Of a DNA stretch of 64,000 bases, positions 1 through 8,513 are shown one piece after another; the first letter of the stretch is position 1; the number at the start of each line of letters is the position of its first letter. Source of the DNA: Alteromonadaceae bacterium 2753L.S.0a.02 (GTDB lineage Bacteria > Pseudomonadota > Gammaproteobacteria > Pseudomonadales > Cellvibrionaceae); assembly GCA_007827375.1 (NCBI GenBank), contig VISH01000002.1, positions 558,001 through 622,000 of the forward strand, read 5' to 3'. The position numbers and the translations under genes were made by a program. The notes below the pieces were generated by a model that worked only from the letters and a program-made list of their open reading frames with translations, made no database searches and was not told the DNA's origin.

Positions 1-927
1 ATCGAAAAAGTGTTGTTCCGTGAAGGCCAGAGAGTTGAGTTGGGCCAGGCCTTATTTGTTATCGATCCCCGTCCCTTCGAAGCAGAAGTGAAACGTGCCG
101 AAGCAACATTGGCGACAGCGCGCGCGAAATTACATCTCAGTGCCCAGGCGTTTCGACGCTCCAGCGAATTACTGGGAGACAAGCTGATATCGCAAAGTGT
201 GTACGACGAATCGCTTACCGATAACGAGATTGCCAAGGCGGCAGTGTTGGAGGCTGAAAGCCAACTGCTCAATGCCCAGCTCGATCTCGAGTACGCCCAT
301 ATCGATGCCCCCATCGCCGGCACTGTTGGCCGTGCGGAACTCACCGCCGGCAATATTGTGGGTGCAGGCGCTGCTGCTCCGGTGCTCACTACCATAGTCG
401 CTCAGGAGCGGGTTTACGCTGAGTTTCGTGTGGATGAACAAAGTTATCTGAAGTTCATTCGGGATGAAGCTAGGCCCAGCGAAATGCCTGTGCAATTGTC
501 ATTGAAAAACGACCCGCAAATGCGTTTTGAAGGCCACATTCACGCCTTCGACAATCACCTCGATTCCACCAGCGGCACCATTCGCGGCCGCGCCGTTTTC
601 GAAAATAGCAACGGCATGTTAACGCCCGGTATGTATGCCGACGTGCACGTCGGTTCTGTTCAGAAACAAGCGGTTTTTGTCTTGCCAGAGCGGGCCATTG
701 GCACCAACCAGGATCGCCGCTTCGTGTTTGTGGTTGATGACGAAAATGTAGCCCAGTACCGCGAAATTGTTTTGGGTGAGCAGCTGCGTGGCCAGCGAAT
801 TATTCGCTCCGGTATTTCTGCCGGCGACCGTGTTGTGGTGAATGGCCTGTCACGCGTTCGCGCGCAAACACCCGTGAACCCCGTTGCAGCTGAGATTACC
901 CAAGATGTTGCATCCCGTGAGTTTTAA
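1..927 (+). CDS. RND efflux periplasmic adaptor (MFP), 5' truncated
   Basis: This is the C-terminal part of a membrane-fusion (HlyD/AcrA-type) adaptor that would link an inner-membrane RND pump to an outer-membrane channel. The frame is open from base 1, so the start lies outside the window. Visible parts are a lipoyl-like segment (VIDPRPFEAEVKRAE), a coiled-coil hairpin, the second lipoyl half (YAHIDAPIAGTVGRAELTAGN), and a beta-barrel with TSGTIRGRAVFENSNGMLTPGMY, split here only by description. These are typical of AcrA/MexA/OqxA relatives. The stop is 23 bp before the RND permease gene, so the two form an operon. The substrate cannot be read from sequence. Confidence 0.93.
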   Translation: MEKVLFREGQRVELGQALFVIDPRPFEAEVKRAEATLATARAKLHLSAQAFRRSSELLGDKLISQSVYDESLTDNEIAKAAVLEAESQLLNAQLDLEYAHIDAPIAGTVGRAELTAGNIVGAGAAAPVLTTIVAQERVYAEFRVDEQSYLKFIRDEARPSEMPVQLSLKNDPQMRFEGHIHAFDNHLDSTSGTIRGRAVFENSNGMLTPGMYADVHVGSVQKQAVFVLPERAIGTNQDRRFVFVVDDENVAQYREIVLGEQLRGQRIIRSGISAGDRVVVNGLSRVRAQTPVNPVAAEITQDVASREF

Positions 928-950
928 TTGAATCTGCCCAGGCGAACGCT

Positions 951-3900
951 ATGAATATTTCACGATTTTTTGTCGACAGACCGATATTTGCCGGCGTGAT
1001 TTCCCTGTTAATTTTAATTTCCGGTTTGCTGGCCATGTTCCAATTGCCCATCTCGGAATACCCGGAAGTATCGCCGCCCTCGGTTGTGGTAAACGCTTCC
1101 TTCCCGGGTGCCAACCCCAAAGTGATTGCCGAAACCGTTGCGAGACCGCTCGAGGAACAGCTCGCTGGCGTTGAAAGTATGATTTACATGTTTTCGCAGG
1201 CAACCACCGACGGCCAGATGCGCCTCACGGTCACCTTTGAGATTGGCACCGACCCGGACCTCGCTCAGCAAATGGTACAAAACCGGGTGTCTCAGGCATT
1301 ACCGAGGCTTCCCGAAGTCACCCGACAGGCGGGGGTGACCGTGGTAAAAAGTTCGCCCGATTTAACCATGGTGGTGCACCTCACTTCGCCCGACCAGCGC
1401 TACGACGAACTCTACCTGCGTAATTACGCGGTGCTCAACGTAAAAGACGAGCTTGCGAGAATTAAAGGTGTGGGTACAGTGCGCCTGTTTGGCTCGGGAG
1501 ATTACGCCATGCGTATCTGGCTTAATCCCGACAAGATCGCGCAGTTCGGTTTAACCTCCAGTGATGTTGTAAATGCCATTCGCGAACAAAATGTTCAAGT
1601 GGCTGCAGGTTTGATTGGGGGCGCCCCAATTCCCAGTGAAATTGAAGTACAACTGCCCATTAACGCCAAAGGGCGACTGGAAACACCGGAAGAATTTGGT
1701 GAAATTATTATTAAAGCCGGAAGCCGTGGCGAAATTACCCGCTTGCGTGATGTCGCCCGCATTGAATTGGGAAGTTCGGATTTTGGTTTAAGTGCCATGC
1801 TGGATAACCAGCCTGCGGTAGCGATACCCATTTTTCAGGCGCCCGGTGCCAACGCCATTGAAATTTCCAATGGGGTCCGCGCGGTTATGCGTGAACTTGC
1901 AAAACGTTTTCCCGAAGGGATGAGTTACGAATTGGTTTACGACCCCACAGTCTTTGTGCGGGGTTCTATCGATGCCGTTATAAAAACCCTGCTCGAAGCT
2001 TTGGCCTTAGTGGTTATTGTGGTGGTGGTCTTTTTGCAAACCTGGCGTGCTTCCATTATTCCACTGCTTGCGGTACCTGTGTCGATTATCGGTACCTTTT
2101 CGTTAATGCTGCTCTTTGGTTTTTCGATTAACACCTTGTCGTTGTTTGGCTTGGTGTTATCGATTGGTATCGTTGTGGATGATGCCATCGTGGTGGTGGA
2201 AAATGTCGAGCGTAATATCGAAGAGGGGCTCGCGCCACTCGCTGCTACCTACAAAGCCATGCAGGAAGTGAGTGGTCCGATTATCGCAATTTCACTCACG
2301 TTGGTTGCGGTGTTTGTACCCATCGCCTTTGTGAGCGGTCTCACTGGGCAATTTTACAAACAGTTTGCGCTTACTATTGCGATTTCCACCGTTATCTCAG
2401 CCGTTAACTCGTTAACGCTGAGTCCCGCGCTGTCAGCCCTGTTATTAAAAGGTCACGACGAACCGAAAGACGCCTTAACCCGTGTGATGGATAAAATATT
2501 CGGGGGATTTTTTCGCTGGTTTAATCGCTTTTTTAACGGTGGCGCTCGCTATTACGGCTCAGGTGTAAAACGGATACTGGGCAGAAAAACCTGGGTGATG
2601 GCGATATACGCGTTGTTTTTATCGTTTACCTGGTATGGTTTTAGTCACACACCCAAAGGTTTTGTGCCAGCACAAGACAAGCAATACCTGATTGGATTCG
2701 CAATATTACCCGACGGTGCAACCTTACAGCGCACCCGCGCGGTGCTTACCGAAATGGGAGAAATTGCTCTGGGAGAAGAGGGCGTCGCACATGCGGTGCA
2801 ATTTCCCGGTCTAAGTATTAATGGTTTCGTTAACAGCTCCAGCGCCGGTATTGTCTTTCTACCCTTAACGGATTTTCATGAGCGCAGCAAAGATTCTGAA
2901 TCCGCCGCTGCCATCGCGCAACGCCTGCAAATGAAATTTGCCGGCATTGAAGAAGCCTTTATTGCCATCTTTCCGCCACCGCCGGTGCGCGGTTTGGGTA
3001 CGACTGGTGGTTTCAAGTTGCAGATAGAAGATCGCGCAGGGCTGGGTTATGAACAATTAGCCGATGTCGTTGGCAAGGTGCAACAGGCGGCTATGGCGCG
3101 TCCCGAATTAAGTCGCGTGTATTCCAACTATAAAATTAATGTACCGCAATTGTTTGCAGATCTGGATCGAACCAAAGCCAAACAGCTGGGGCTAAACGTT
3201 AAAGATATTTTCGATACCATGCAGATTTATCTCGGCTCGTTGTATGTTAACGACTTTAATCAGTTTGGTCGCACCTATAAAGTAATTGCGCAAGCCGACG
3301 GTGAATTTCGACAGAGCAAGCAAGATGCCCTGGACCTGAAAGTGCGCAATAACGCCGGCGAAATGGTGCCTCTGGGTTCGGTGGTGCATATGAACGAGAG
3401 CTACGGCCCGGAAAGCGCCACCCACTACAATGGCTATCTGGCCGCCGATTTAAACGGCAGTGCTGCGCCTGGCTATTCCAGTGGTCAGGCACAGGATGCG
3501 ATTGATGAGGTATTAAAAGATCTGTTACCGCCAGGCATGAGTTACGAGTGGACCGATTTAACCTATCAGCAGGTGTTATCCGGTAATACTGCCGTGCTTA
3601 TATTTCCACTGTGCTTGATTCTGGTGTTTTTGGTTCTGGCTGCGCAGTACGAAAGTCTGGCACTGCCTATGGTGGTTATTTTGGTGGTGCCGCTGTCCAT
3701 TCTCGCCGCGATTGCCGGGGTGTGGATCACGGCTGGCGACAACAACATTTTCACCCAAGTGAGTTTGTTTGTGCTTGCCGGGCTCGCCTGTAAAAACGCC
3801 ATTTTAATTGTCGAGTTCGCCCGCGAACTGGAAATACAGGGCATGGAAACCTATCGCGCGGCGGTCACCGCCAGCCGGATGCGACTGCGCCCCATTTTAA

Positions 3901-4145
3901 TGACATCCTTCGCATTTATTATGGGCGTGGTACCGATGGTTTTTTCCAGCGGAGCGGGTGCGGAAATGCGTAATGTAATGGGTATCGCAGTATTTTCCGG
4001 AATGTTGGGTGTAACCATTTTCGGAATTTTCTTTACGCCGGTGTTTTACGTGTTATTACGTGCGGTGGAAAAGGCCTGGCAACCGTCCGCGAAGCAGCGT
4101 GATCAAGCGGCTCCCGATTCAAATCAATTGCTGCGGGAAATCTAG
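951..4145 (+). CDS. RND multidrug efflux permease (HAE1 family)
   Basis: A 1064-residue inner-membrane proton-driven efflux pump, full length for the AcrB/MexB/OqxB family. It begins NISRFFVDRPIFAGVISLL, the usual first transmembrane segment. The proton-relay region is intact around residues 404-420 (GIVVDDAIVVVENVERN, with the paired Asp). A second membrane block near the C-terminus contains GLACKNAILIVEFARE with the relay Lys. Two large periplasmic porter/docking loops separate the blocks. It follows its adaptor in the same operon; no outer-membrane channel gene is next to it, so it probably uses a TolC-like channel encoded elsewhere. It ends 20 bp from the convergent cheB. Confidence 0.95.
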   Translation: MNISRFFVDRPIFAGVISLLILISGLLAMFQLPISEYPEVSPPSVVVNASFPGANPKVIAETVARPLEEQLAGVESMIYMFSQATTDGQMRLTVTFEIGTDPDLAQQMVQNRVSQALPRLPEVTRQAGVTVVKSSPDLTMVVHLTSPDQRYDELYLRNYAVLNVKDELARIKGVGTVRLFGSGDYAMRIWLNPDKIAQFGLTSSDVVNAIREQNVQVAAGLIGGAPIPSEIEVQLPINAKGRLETPEEFGEIIIKAGSRGEITRLRDVARIELGSSDFGLSAMLDNQPAVAIPIFQAPGANAIEISNGVRAVMRELAKRFPEGMSYELVYDPTVFVRGSIDAVIKTLLEALALVVIVVVVFLQTWRASIIPLLAVPVSIIGTFSLMLLFGFSINTLSLFGLVLSIGIVVDDAIVVVENVERNIEEGLAPLAATYKAMQEVSGPIIAISLTLVAVFVPIAFVSGLTGQFYKQFALTIAISTVISAVNSLTLSPALSALLLKGHDEPKDALTRVMDKIFGGFFRWFNRFFNGGARYYGSGVKRILGRKTWVMAIYALFLSFTWYGFSHTPKGFVPAQDKQYLIGFAILPDGATLQRTRAVLTEMGEIALGEEGVAHAVQFPGLSINGFVNSSSAGIVFLPLTDFHERSKDSESAAAIAQRLQMKFAGIEEAFIAIFPPPPVRGLGTTGGFKLQIEDRAGLGYEQLADVVGKVQQAAMARPELSRVYSNYKINVPQLFADLDRTKAKQLGLNVKDIFDTMQIYLGSLYVNDFNQFGRTYKVIAQADGEFRQSKQDALDLKVRNNAGEMVPLGSVVHMNESYGPESATHYNGYLAADLNGSAAPGYSSGQAQDAIDEVLKDLLPPGMSYEWTDLTYQQVLSGNTAVLIFPLCLILVFLVLAAQYESLALPMVVILVVPLSILAAIAGVWITAGDNNIFTQVSLFVLAGLACKNAILIVEFARELEIQGMETYRAAVTASRMRLRPILMTSFAFIMGVVPMVFSSGAGAEMRNVMGIAVFSGMLGVTIFGIFFTPVFYVLLRAVEKAWQPSAKQRDQAAPDSNQLLREI

Positions 4146-4165
4146 CATAAACAAGCCCTGGCGTT

Positions 4166-5215
4166 TTAATCCGTGATCAGAGAATGCATCGCATTAAGCG
4201 ATGCAATTTCTGAAGCGGCTTTTAGTTTGATCGCTTCTTTGGGCATGCCAAATACCACGCAAGATTCTTCGTCTTGTGCAATCGTGCGTGCTCCGGCGCG
4301 CCGCATTTCCAATAAGCCTCGCGCGCCATCATCACCCATGCCTGTCATTATGATGCCAGTGGCATTTTTTCCGGCGCGTTTTGCCATTGAACGAAACAGC
4401 ACATCCACCGAAGGGCAGTGGCGATTTACGGCGGGGCCGCGAAAAACTTTTACCACAAACTGTGCACCACTGCGCTCAACTTCCATATGGTGACCGCCGG
4501 GAGCGATTAGTGCCCGGCCGCGCAGTATACGGTCGCCAGTTTGGGCTTCCAAAACTTCAATTTCGGCAATTCCGTCTATGCGTTCGGCAAACGCTGCGGT
4601 AAATTTCTCGGGCATGTGTTGCACAATTACAATACCGGGAGCGGTGCGGGGCAAGCGCGTGAGTATGTACTCAAGCGCCTGGGTGCCGCCGGTGGAAGTG
4701 CCAATAGCCACAATGTGCTCGGTGGTACGTGCAAGGTGTACAATTTCCTCTGGTACTCGATGCGATGGCGTTTTTACCGGTTTTGAAGGGGCACTTGTCG
4801 GAGCGAGCTTACTGGCTCGCGATGCCGCGGCCGCTCGTATAATCTGACAAAGCTCCTGTTTGGTATCTTGAAGAAAACCTTTTACGCCGAGCTTGGGTTT
4901 GGTAACCACATCCACCGCACCGGCCGCCAGGGCCTGAATTGTCAGCTCAGCACCTTTTTCGGCGAGCGATGAACATATGACGACCGGTGTGGGCCGCTCA
5001 AGCATTATTTGGCGAAGAAAAGTGAGCCCATCCATGCGCGGCATTTCCATATCCAACACGATGACATCGGGCCAGCGGGTTTTCATATGGTTTTGCGCAA
5101 ATATGGGATCTGAGGCTACCGCGTAAACATTGATATCTGGAGCCTCGTTTAAAATGGCCTGTAAAACCTGTCGTACAACTGCGGAATCATCCACTACCAA
5201 GACATTGATGGCCAT
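4166..5215 (-). CDS. cheB: Chemotaxis methylesterase/response regulator CheB
   Basis: A 349-residue CheB that removes methyl groups from (and deamidates) chemoreceptors when phosphorylated. The N-terminal receiver domain has VLVVDDS and the phospho-acceptor D55 in VIVLDMEMPRMDG. The C-terminal methylesterase domain has the Ser-His-Asp triad: Ser in AIGTSTGGTQAL, His in VIVQHMPEKFT, Asp in TGMGDDGARG. It is the last gene of the chemosensory operon and its start overlaps the end of cheD by 29 bp, implying translational coupling. Confidence 0.95.
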   Translation of the reverse strand: MAINVLVVDDSAVVRQVLQAILNEAPDINVYAVASDPIFAQNHMKTRWPDVIVLDMEMPRMDGLTFLRQIMLERPTPVVICSSLAEKGAELTIQALAAGAVDVVTKPKLGVKGFLQDTKQELCQIIRAAAASRASKLAPTSAPSKPVKTPSHRVPEEIVHLARTTEHIVAIGTSTGGTQALEYILTRLPRTAPGIVIVQHMPEKFTAAFAERIDGIAEIEVLEAQTGDRILRGRALIAPGGHHMEVERSGAQFVVKVFRGPAVNRHCPSVDVLFRSMAKRAGKNATGIIMTGMGDDGARGLLEMRRAGARTIAQDEESCVVFGMPKEAIKLKAASEIASLNAMHSLITD

Positions 5216-5708
5216 CTGTCTCTCCCACTACAACTGTGTTGAATTCAGTGGCAATTATTTTGCCCGTTTCCAAATCGAGTATGATTTTTCTGCCCCGCAC
5301 GCCACCAATACTGATGTCCTGTATTTGTAAATTGTTATTCCTCAGCCAATTTATGGCGAGTTCACAATTGGCTTCACCAATTCGGTGGTTTCCCTTAAAC
5401 ATAGTCGCTCCACCGAAATAACCAAAGGTATATTCATGCAGTGCCGCGTGCTGCATCAGTTGCGCACTAAGCAGCGCCAAAGCATCTACACCATAGCGCG
5501 GATTCAAGCCCGGGTGCTTGGCGGGCGCCAGTTCCTTGTGGGGGCTTTTATGTGGCAATAAATAATGGCACATACCACCGCAGTGCAATCGGCTATGCCA
5601 CGCAGTGACCGCGACACACGAGCCTAACAATGTGCTGATGTATTGCGGTGAATAACCAACGTGCCACTCACCCGGGCTGATAATAATGGCATCGCCACGG
5701 TTTTTCAT
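5187..5708 (-). CDS. cheD: Chemoreceptor glutamine deamidase CheD
   Basis: A 173-residue CheD, which deamidates glutamines in receptor methylation helices and can interact with CheC/CheY-type proteins. The catalytic Cys is in STLLGSCVAVTAW and the His in GGMCHYLLP, as expected of the family. The C-terminal half contains YFGGATMFKGN and an IGGVRGRKIILDLETGK segment typical of CheD. The start overlaps the cheR stop by 4 bp (ATGA type). Confidence 0.93.
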   Translation of the reverse strand: MKNRGDAIIISPGEWHVGYSPQYISTLLGSCVAVTAWHSRLHCGGMCHYLLPHKSPHKELAPAKHPGLNPRYGVDALALLSAQLMQHAALHEYTFGYFGGATMFKGNHRIGEANCELAINWLRNNNLQIQDISIGGVRGRKIILDLETGKIIATEFNTVVVGETDGHQCLGSG

Positions 5709-6523
5709 GCTGCCTGAACCTGATAAATTGCGGGTGCCAGTTGCTTGAGCGCCGGGTGAATGCCGCGTAGGCTTTCGGAGTGGCCAACAAAAAGATAGCC
5801 GTTGGGTTTGATGTGAGACATTATTGAATCAACCACTCGTTTGCGAATTTCGTTGTTAAAATAAATCATCACGTTGCGCAGAAAAATCACATCAAATTCG
5901 CCAATTTCCGGCAGCGGTTGATGCAGCTCGATGCGTTGTAATTTCACACGACTGCGTAGAGCCGGCTCGATACGAATACAACCTTCAAACTGCTGAATGC
6001 CCTTGCGACAATAAAGGTGGCGGTATTCTTCCGGCATTTTGTCGGTGCGCTCATCGACGTAGATCGCCTGATGTGCTTTATCGAGCATGCTTTGGTTGAT
6101 ATCGCTGCCCAGCAATTCCCAGCGATTATCGATTTTATTTTTTAAAGTCATTGCGATGCTGTATAGCTCTTCGCCGCTGGAACAGGCGGCACTCCAGATT
6201 CGGAGCGTAGCATCGCGCTTTAAGCTGGCAATAACCGTGTTTTCTAAAAATTCAAAATGCTTGGGTTCGCGAAAGAAATAGGTTTCGTTGGTAGTGATTA
6301 GCTCCAGAGCAATGCCCAATTCGGCGGCGTTTTCTTCTTTGGTGATTAGCTTGTAATAATCGTTAAAGCAGTTTAAACCGGTCGCCCGCAGCCTTTTCCA
6401 CAAGCGCGTGCACACCAGAGTGCGTTTAGCGTCGGGCAGGTGAATGCCCAACTTGTCGTAAAATAAAGTTTTAAAGCGATCGAAGTCGCGATCACTTAAT
6501 TCGACGGGTTGGCTGCTCGACAT
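5705..6523 (-). CDS. cheR: Chemotaxis protein methyltransferase CheR
   Basis: A 272-residue S-adenosylmethionine-dependent methyltransferase acting on glutamates of chemoreceptors. It has the N-terminal helical domain (FDRFKTLFYDKLGIHL) and the SAM-binding domain with RIWSAACSSGEELYSIAM, and DVIFLRNVMIYFN, both diagnostic of CheR. It lies between the CheW-adjacent receptor gene and cheD, with only a few bases between genes. Confidence 0.95.
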   Translation of the reverse strand: MSSSQPVELSDRDFDRFKTLFYDKLGIHLPDAKRTLVCTRLWKRLRATGLNCFNDYYKLITKEENAAELGIALELITTNETYFFREPKHFEFLENTVIASLKRDATLRIWSAACSSGEELYSIAMTLKNKIDNRWELLGSDINQSMLDKAHQAIYVDERTDKMPEEYRHLYCRKGIQQFEGCIRIEPALRSRVKLQRIELHQPLPEIGEFDVIFLRNVMIYFNNEIRKRVVDSIMSHIKPNGYLFVGHSESLRGIHPALKQLAPAIYQVQAA

Positions 6524-6526
6524 TGA

Positions 6527-7933
6527 CTAATTACCTTCATCAAAGCTAATAAAAAATTTATCCAGCTCATCAGCGGCCGGGGTAATCGGTTCCCCAATAT
6601 TTTCGGTACGTATTAACGGCGAGGCTAACGGCCCCTGGCTCGGAATGGGCGCGATGGCGCGTGGTGGAGTATTAGTTTTAGGCGAAGCTTTGTTTTGCGG
6701 CACGTTGCGACTTAACGGCGTTGATGACTTGCGAACCGGGGCTTGTTTGTTAACTTGTGGCGTGTGCTTTTTGTCAATGCTGTGTTCAGTTTTGCGCTCT
6801 TTGATGGGAACAGATTTTAAAACTGGTTTTTTTGCGGGCGGCTTATTTGTCGAGAACGCGGGTTTTTGAACGTCTTTGCGAGGCGGTGACTTGCTTGTGT
6901 TAGCGGTACGCTCTGATGTGCTTTGCTTGCGCGTGGTTTCCAGTGATTCGTTTATCGCCAAACTGATGGCATGCAGCGCTTCGGCATCCATTGCAGTCTT
7001 CTGTATGGCCTGGTGGCTGGCCGCTACGGCACTGTTAATGGCTTGTGTATCGCCGGCTTGCGCTGCAGAGGCGGTGCTGATGTTTTGAATGAGTTCCGCC
7101 GTTTTACGAATCGATGGCACCATTTTTTGTAATAACTGCCCGGCGGTATCCGATTGCTTCACACTGGCTGTAGCCTCTTCACCAATTTGTTGCGCGGCAG
7201 TTTGGCAGCGGGAAGCCAACTTGCGCACCTCCGAGGCAACCACCGCAAAACCCTTGCCGTGTTCGCCGGCGCGACCTGCCTCAATCGCTGCATTGAGCGC
7301 TAATAAATTGGTTTGGTAGGCTATATCATTAATAACGCTAACCCGTTCAGCAATGGTTTGCATGGCCATGACTGTCGCCATTACCGCTTCATTGCAGGCT
7401 TCAATATCGAGCCGCGCCTGCTGCGCAATTGATGCAGTTGCGCTGGCATCAGCATGATTTTGTTGAATCGAGCTCGCTATTTGTGACACCGTTTGCGCCG
7501 TGGTGGCAAAACCGGTGGTTTGCGATTTTATAGCGTCGTTAAGTATGCGGTCTATGCGGGACAGCTCTTCACTTTGGGTGCAAAGTTTGCGGATTAAGGC
7601 ATCTTCACTTTTGCGTTGCGCCTGTTGTTTCTGATATATGTCGCACAGTTGTTGCGCCAGGGTTCCCTGTGGTGCGCTGTTTAAAATGGGGTTTGATTTG
7701 GGCTTGGCATTTGCGATGGCACTTAAACCGGATGCCAGTGTTTCTAAGCTGCAGCCAAACTGGCGTTGCCATTGCCAGGCAAACCACAGCAGTGGACCTA
7801 TAAGCGCAAGGGCAACAGTGGCGACCGTTACCAGGAGGTTAGAGCCGCTCATAAATACGGCGGCCATTATCAACAATAATTGACTAAAGCCGAGAGCGAA
7901 AATACTCGTGTTAAAGTGTTTAATGGTGAGCAT
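6527..7933 (-). CDS. Methyl-accepting chemotaxis protein without periplasmic domain
   Basis: A chemoreceptor of about 468 residues. Two closely spaced hydrophobic segments at the N-terminus leave no sensory loop outside the membrane, so it may sense internal or membrane-borne signals. The cytoplasmic hairpin tip has the conserved INDIAYQTNLLALNAAIEAG and GKGFAVVASEVRKLA. After it comes a Lys/Pro/Thr-rich linker of over 100 residues and an acidic tail (DKFFISFDEGN) without the NWETF/GWEEF-type CheR tether. I prefer the ATG at 7933; an upstream in-frame TTG at 7951 would add six residues. It holds the position that Aer2/McpB has in Pseudomonas Che2 clusters. Confidence 0.9.
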   Translation of the reverse strand: MLTIKHFNTSIFALGFSQLLLIMAAVFMSGSNLLVTVATVALALIGPLLWFAWQWQRQFGCSLETLASGLSAIANAKPKSNPILNSAPQGTLAQQLCDIYQKQQAQRKSEDALIRKLCTQSEELSRIDRILNDAIKSQTTGFATTAQTVSQIASSIQQNHADASATASIAQQARLDIEACNEAVMATVMAMQTIAERVSVINDIAYQTNLLALNAAIEAGRAGEHGKGFAVVASEVRKLASRCQTAAQQIGEEATASVKQSDTAGQLLQKMVPSIRKTAELIQNISTASAAQAGDTQAINSAVAASHQAIQKTAMDAEALHAISLAINESLETTRKQSTSERTANTSKSPPRKDVQKPAFSTNKPPAKKPVLKSVPIKERKTEHSIDKKHTPQVNKQAPVRKSSTPLSRNVPQNKASPKTNTPPRAIAPIPSQGPLASPLIRTENIGEPITPAADELDKFFISFDEGN

Positions 7934-7988
7934 GTGTGCCACGATGACCAAACGCCTCGAATATCAAACGAGCTGAATAAAAAACTGC

Positions 7989-8510
7989 TTACTGCAGCTC
8001 TGCGTCTACCAAATTAGCCAATTCGTGAACAGAAAGTGCGTTGGCAGCATCCAGCAGTACCACAAATTCCTGGTCACGCTTAGCGATTCCCTGAATAAAT
8101 TCAGCGCGAATATTGGAACCAAAGGTGGGCGCCTTTTCAATTTCCTGAAGGGGGATTTCGACCACCTCGCTGACGCCGTCTGCCAGCAGACCTAAAACAT
8201 GATGCTGGTTCTGGCTGAGTATTTCCGCAACGATGATGCAGGTGCGTCTCTGTATGACGATTGGGGCGCGACCCAGGCGCACCGCCAAGTCAATCACCGG
8301 CACCATTTCTCCGCGTAAATTGATCACGCCACTGAGAAAATCAGGCATCAAGGGCACTTCTGTCACGCCGGTATACTCTAAAATTTCGCGCGTCTGGCCC
8401 AATTCCAAACCAAAGAATTCTTTGCCAATTCGAAAGGTAAGAAATTGTTTGACGTTCAAATTTTCGGTTTGTGAATCTTGCTCGTCGGCCATTAATGGGT
8501 GAACGTTCAT
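7989..8510 (-). CDS. cheW: Chemotaxis coupling protein CheW
   Basis: A 173-residue CheW scaffold linking receptors to CheA. Family signatures are FLTFRIGKEFFGLELGQTREIL near residue 25 (beta-barrel subdomain 1; described as a region), VINLRGEMVPVIDLAVRLG, and a closing segment with FIQGIAKRDQEFVVLLDAAN. It sits directly after cheA (3-bp gap), consistent with one transcript and similar stoichiometry. Confidence 0.94.
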   Translation of the reverse strand: MNVHPLMADEQDSQTENLNVKQFLTFRIGKEFFGLELGQTREILEYTGVTEVPLMPDFLSGVINLRGEMVPVIDLAVRLGRAPIVIQRRTCIIVAEILSQNQHHVLGLLADGVSEVVEIPLQEIEKAPTFGSNIRAEFIQGIAKRDQEFVVLLDAANALSVHELANLVDAELQ

Positions 8511-8513
8511 GCG

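Noticed and set aside
4173..4847. Several plus-strand frames of 70-106 codons opposite cheB, and similar ones opposite other genes
   Set aside because: They are antisense shadows of well-supported genes with no recognisable product.
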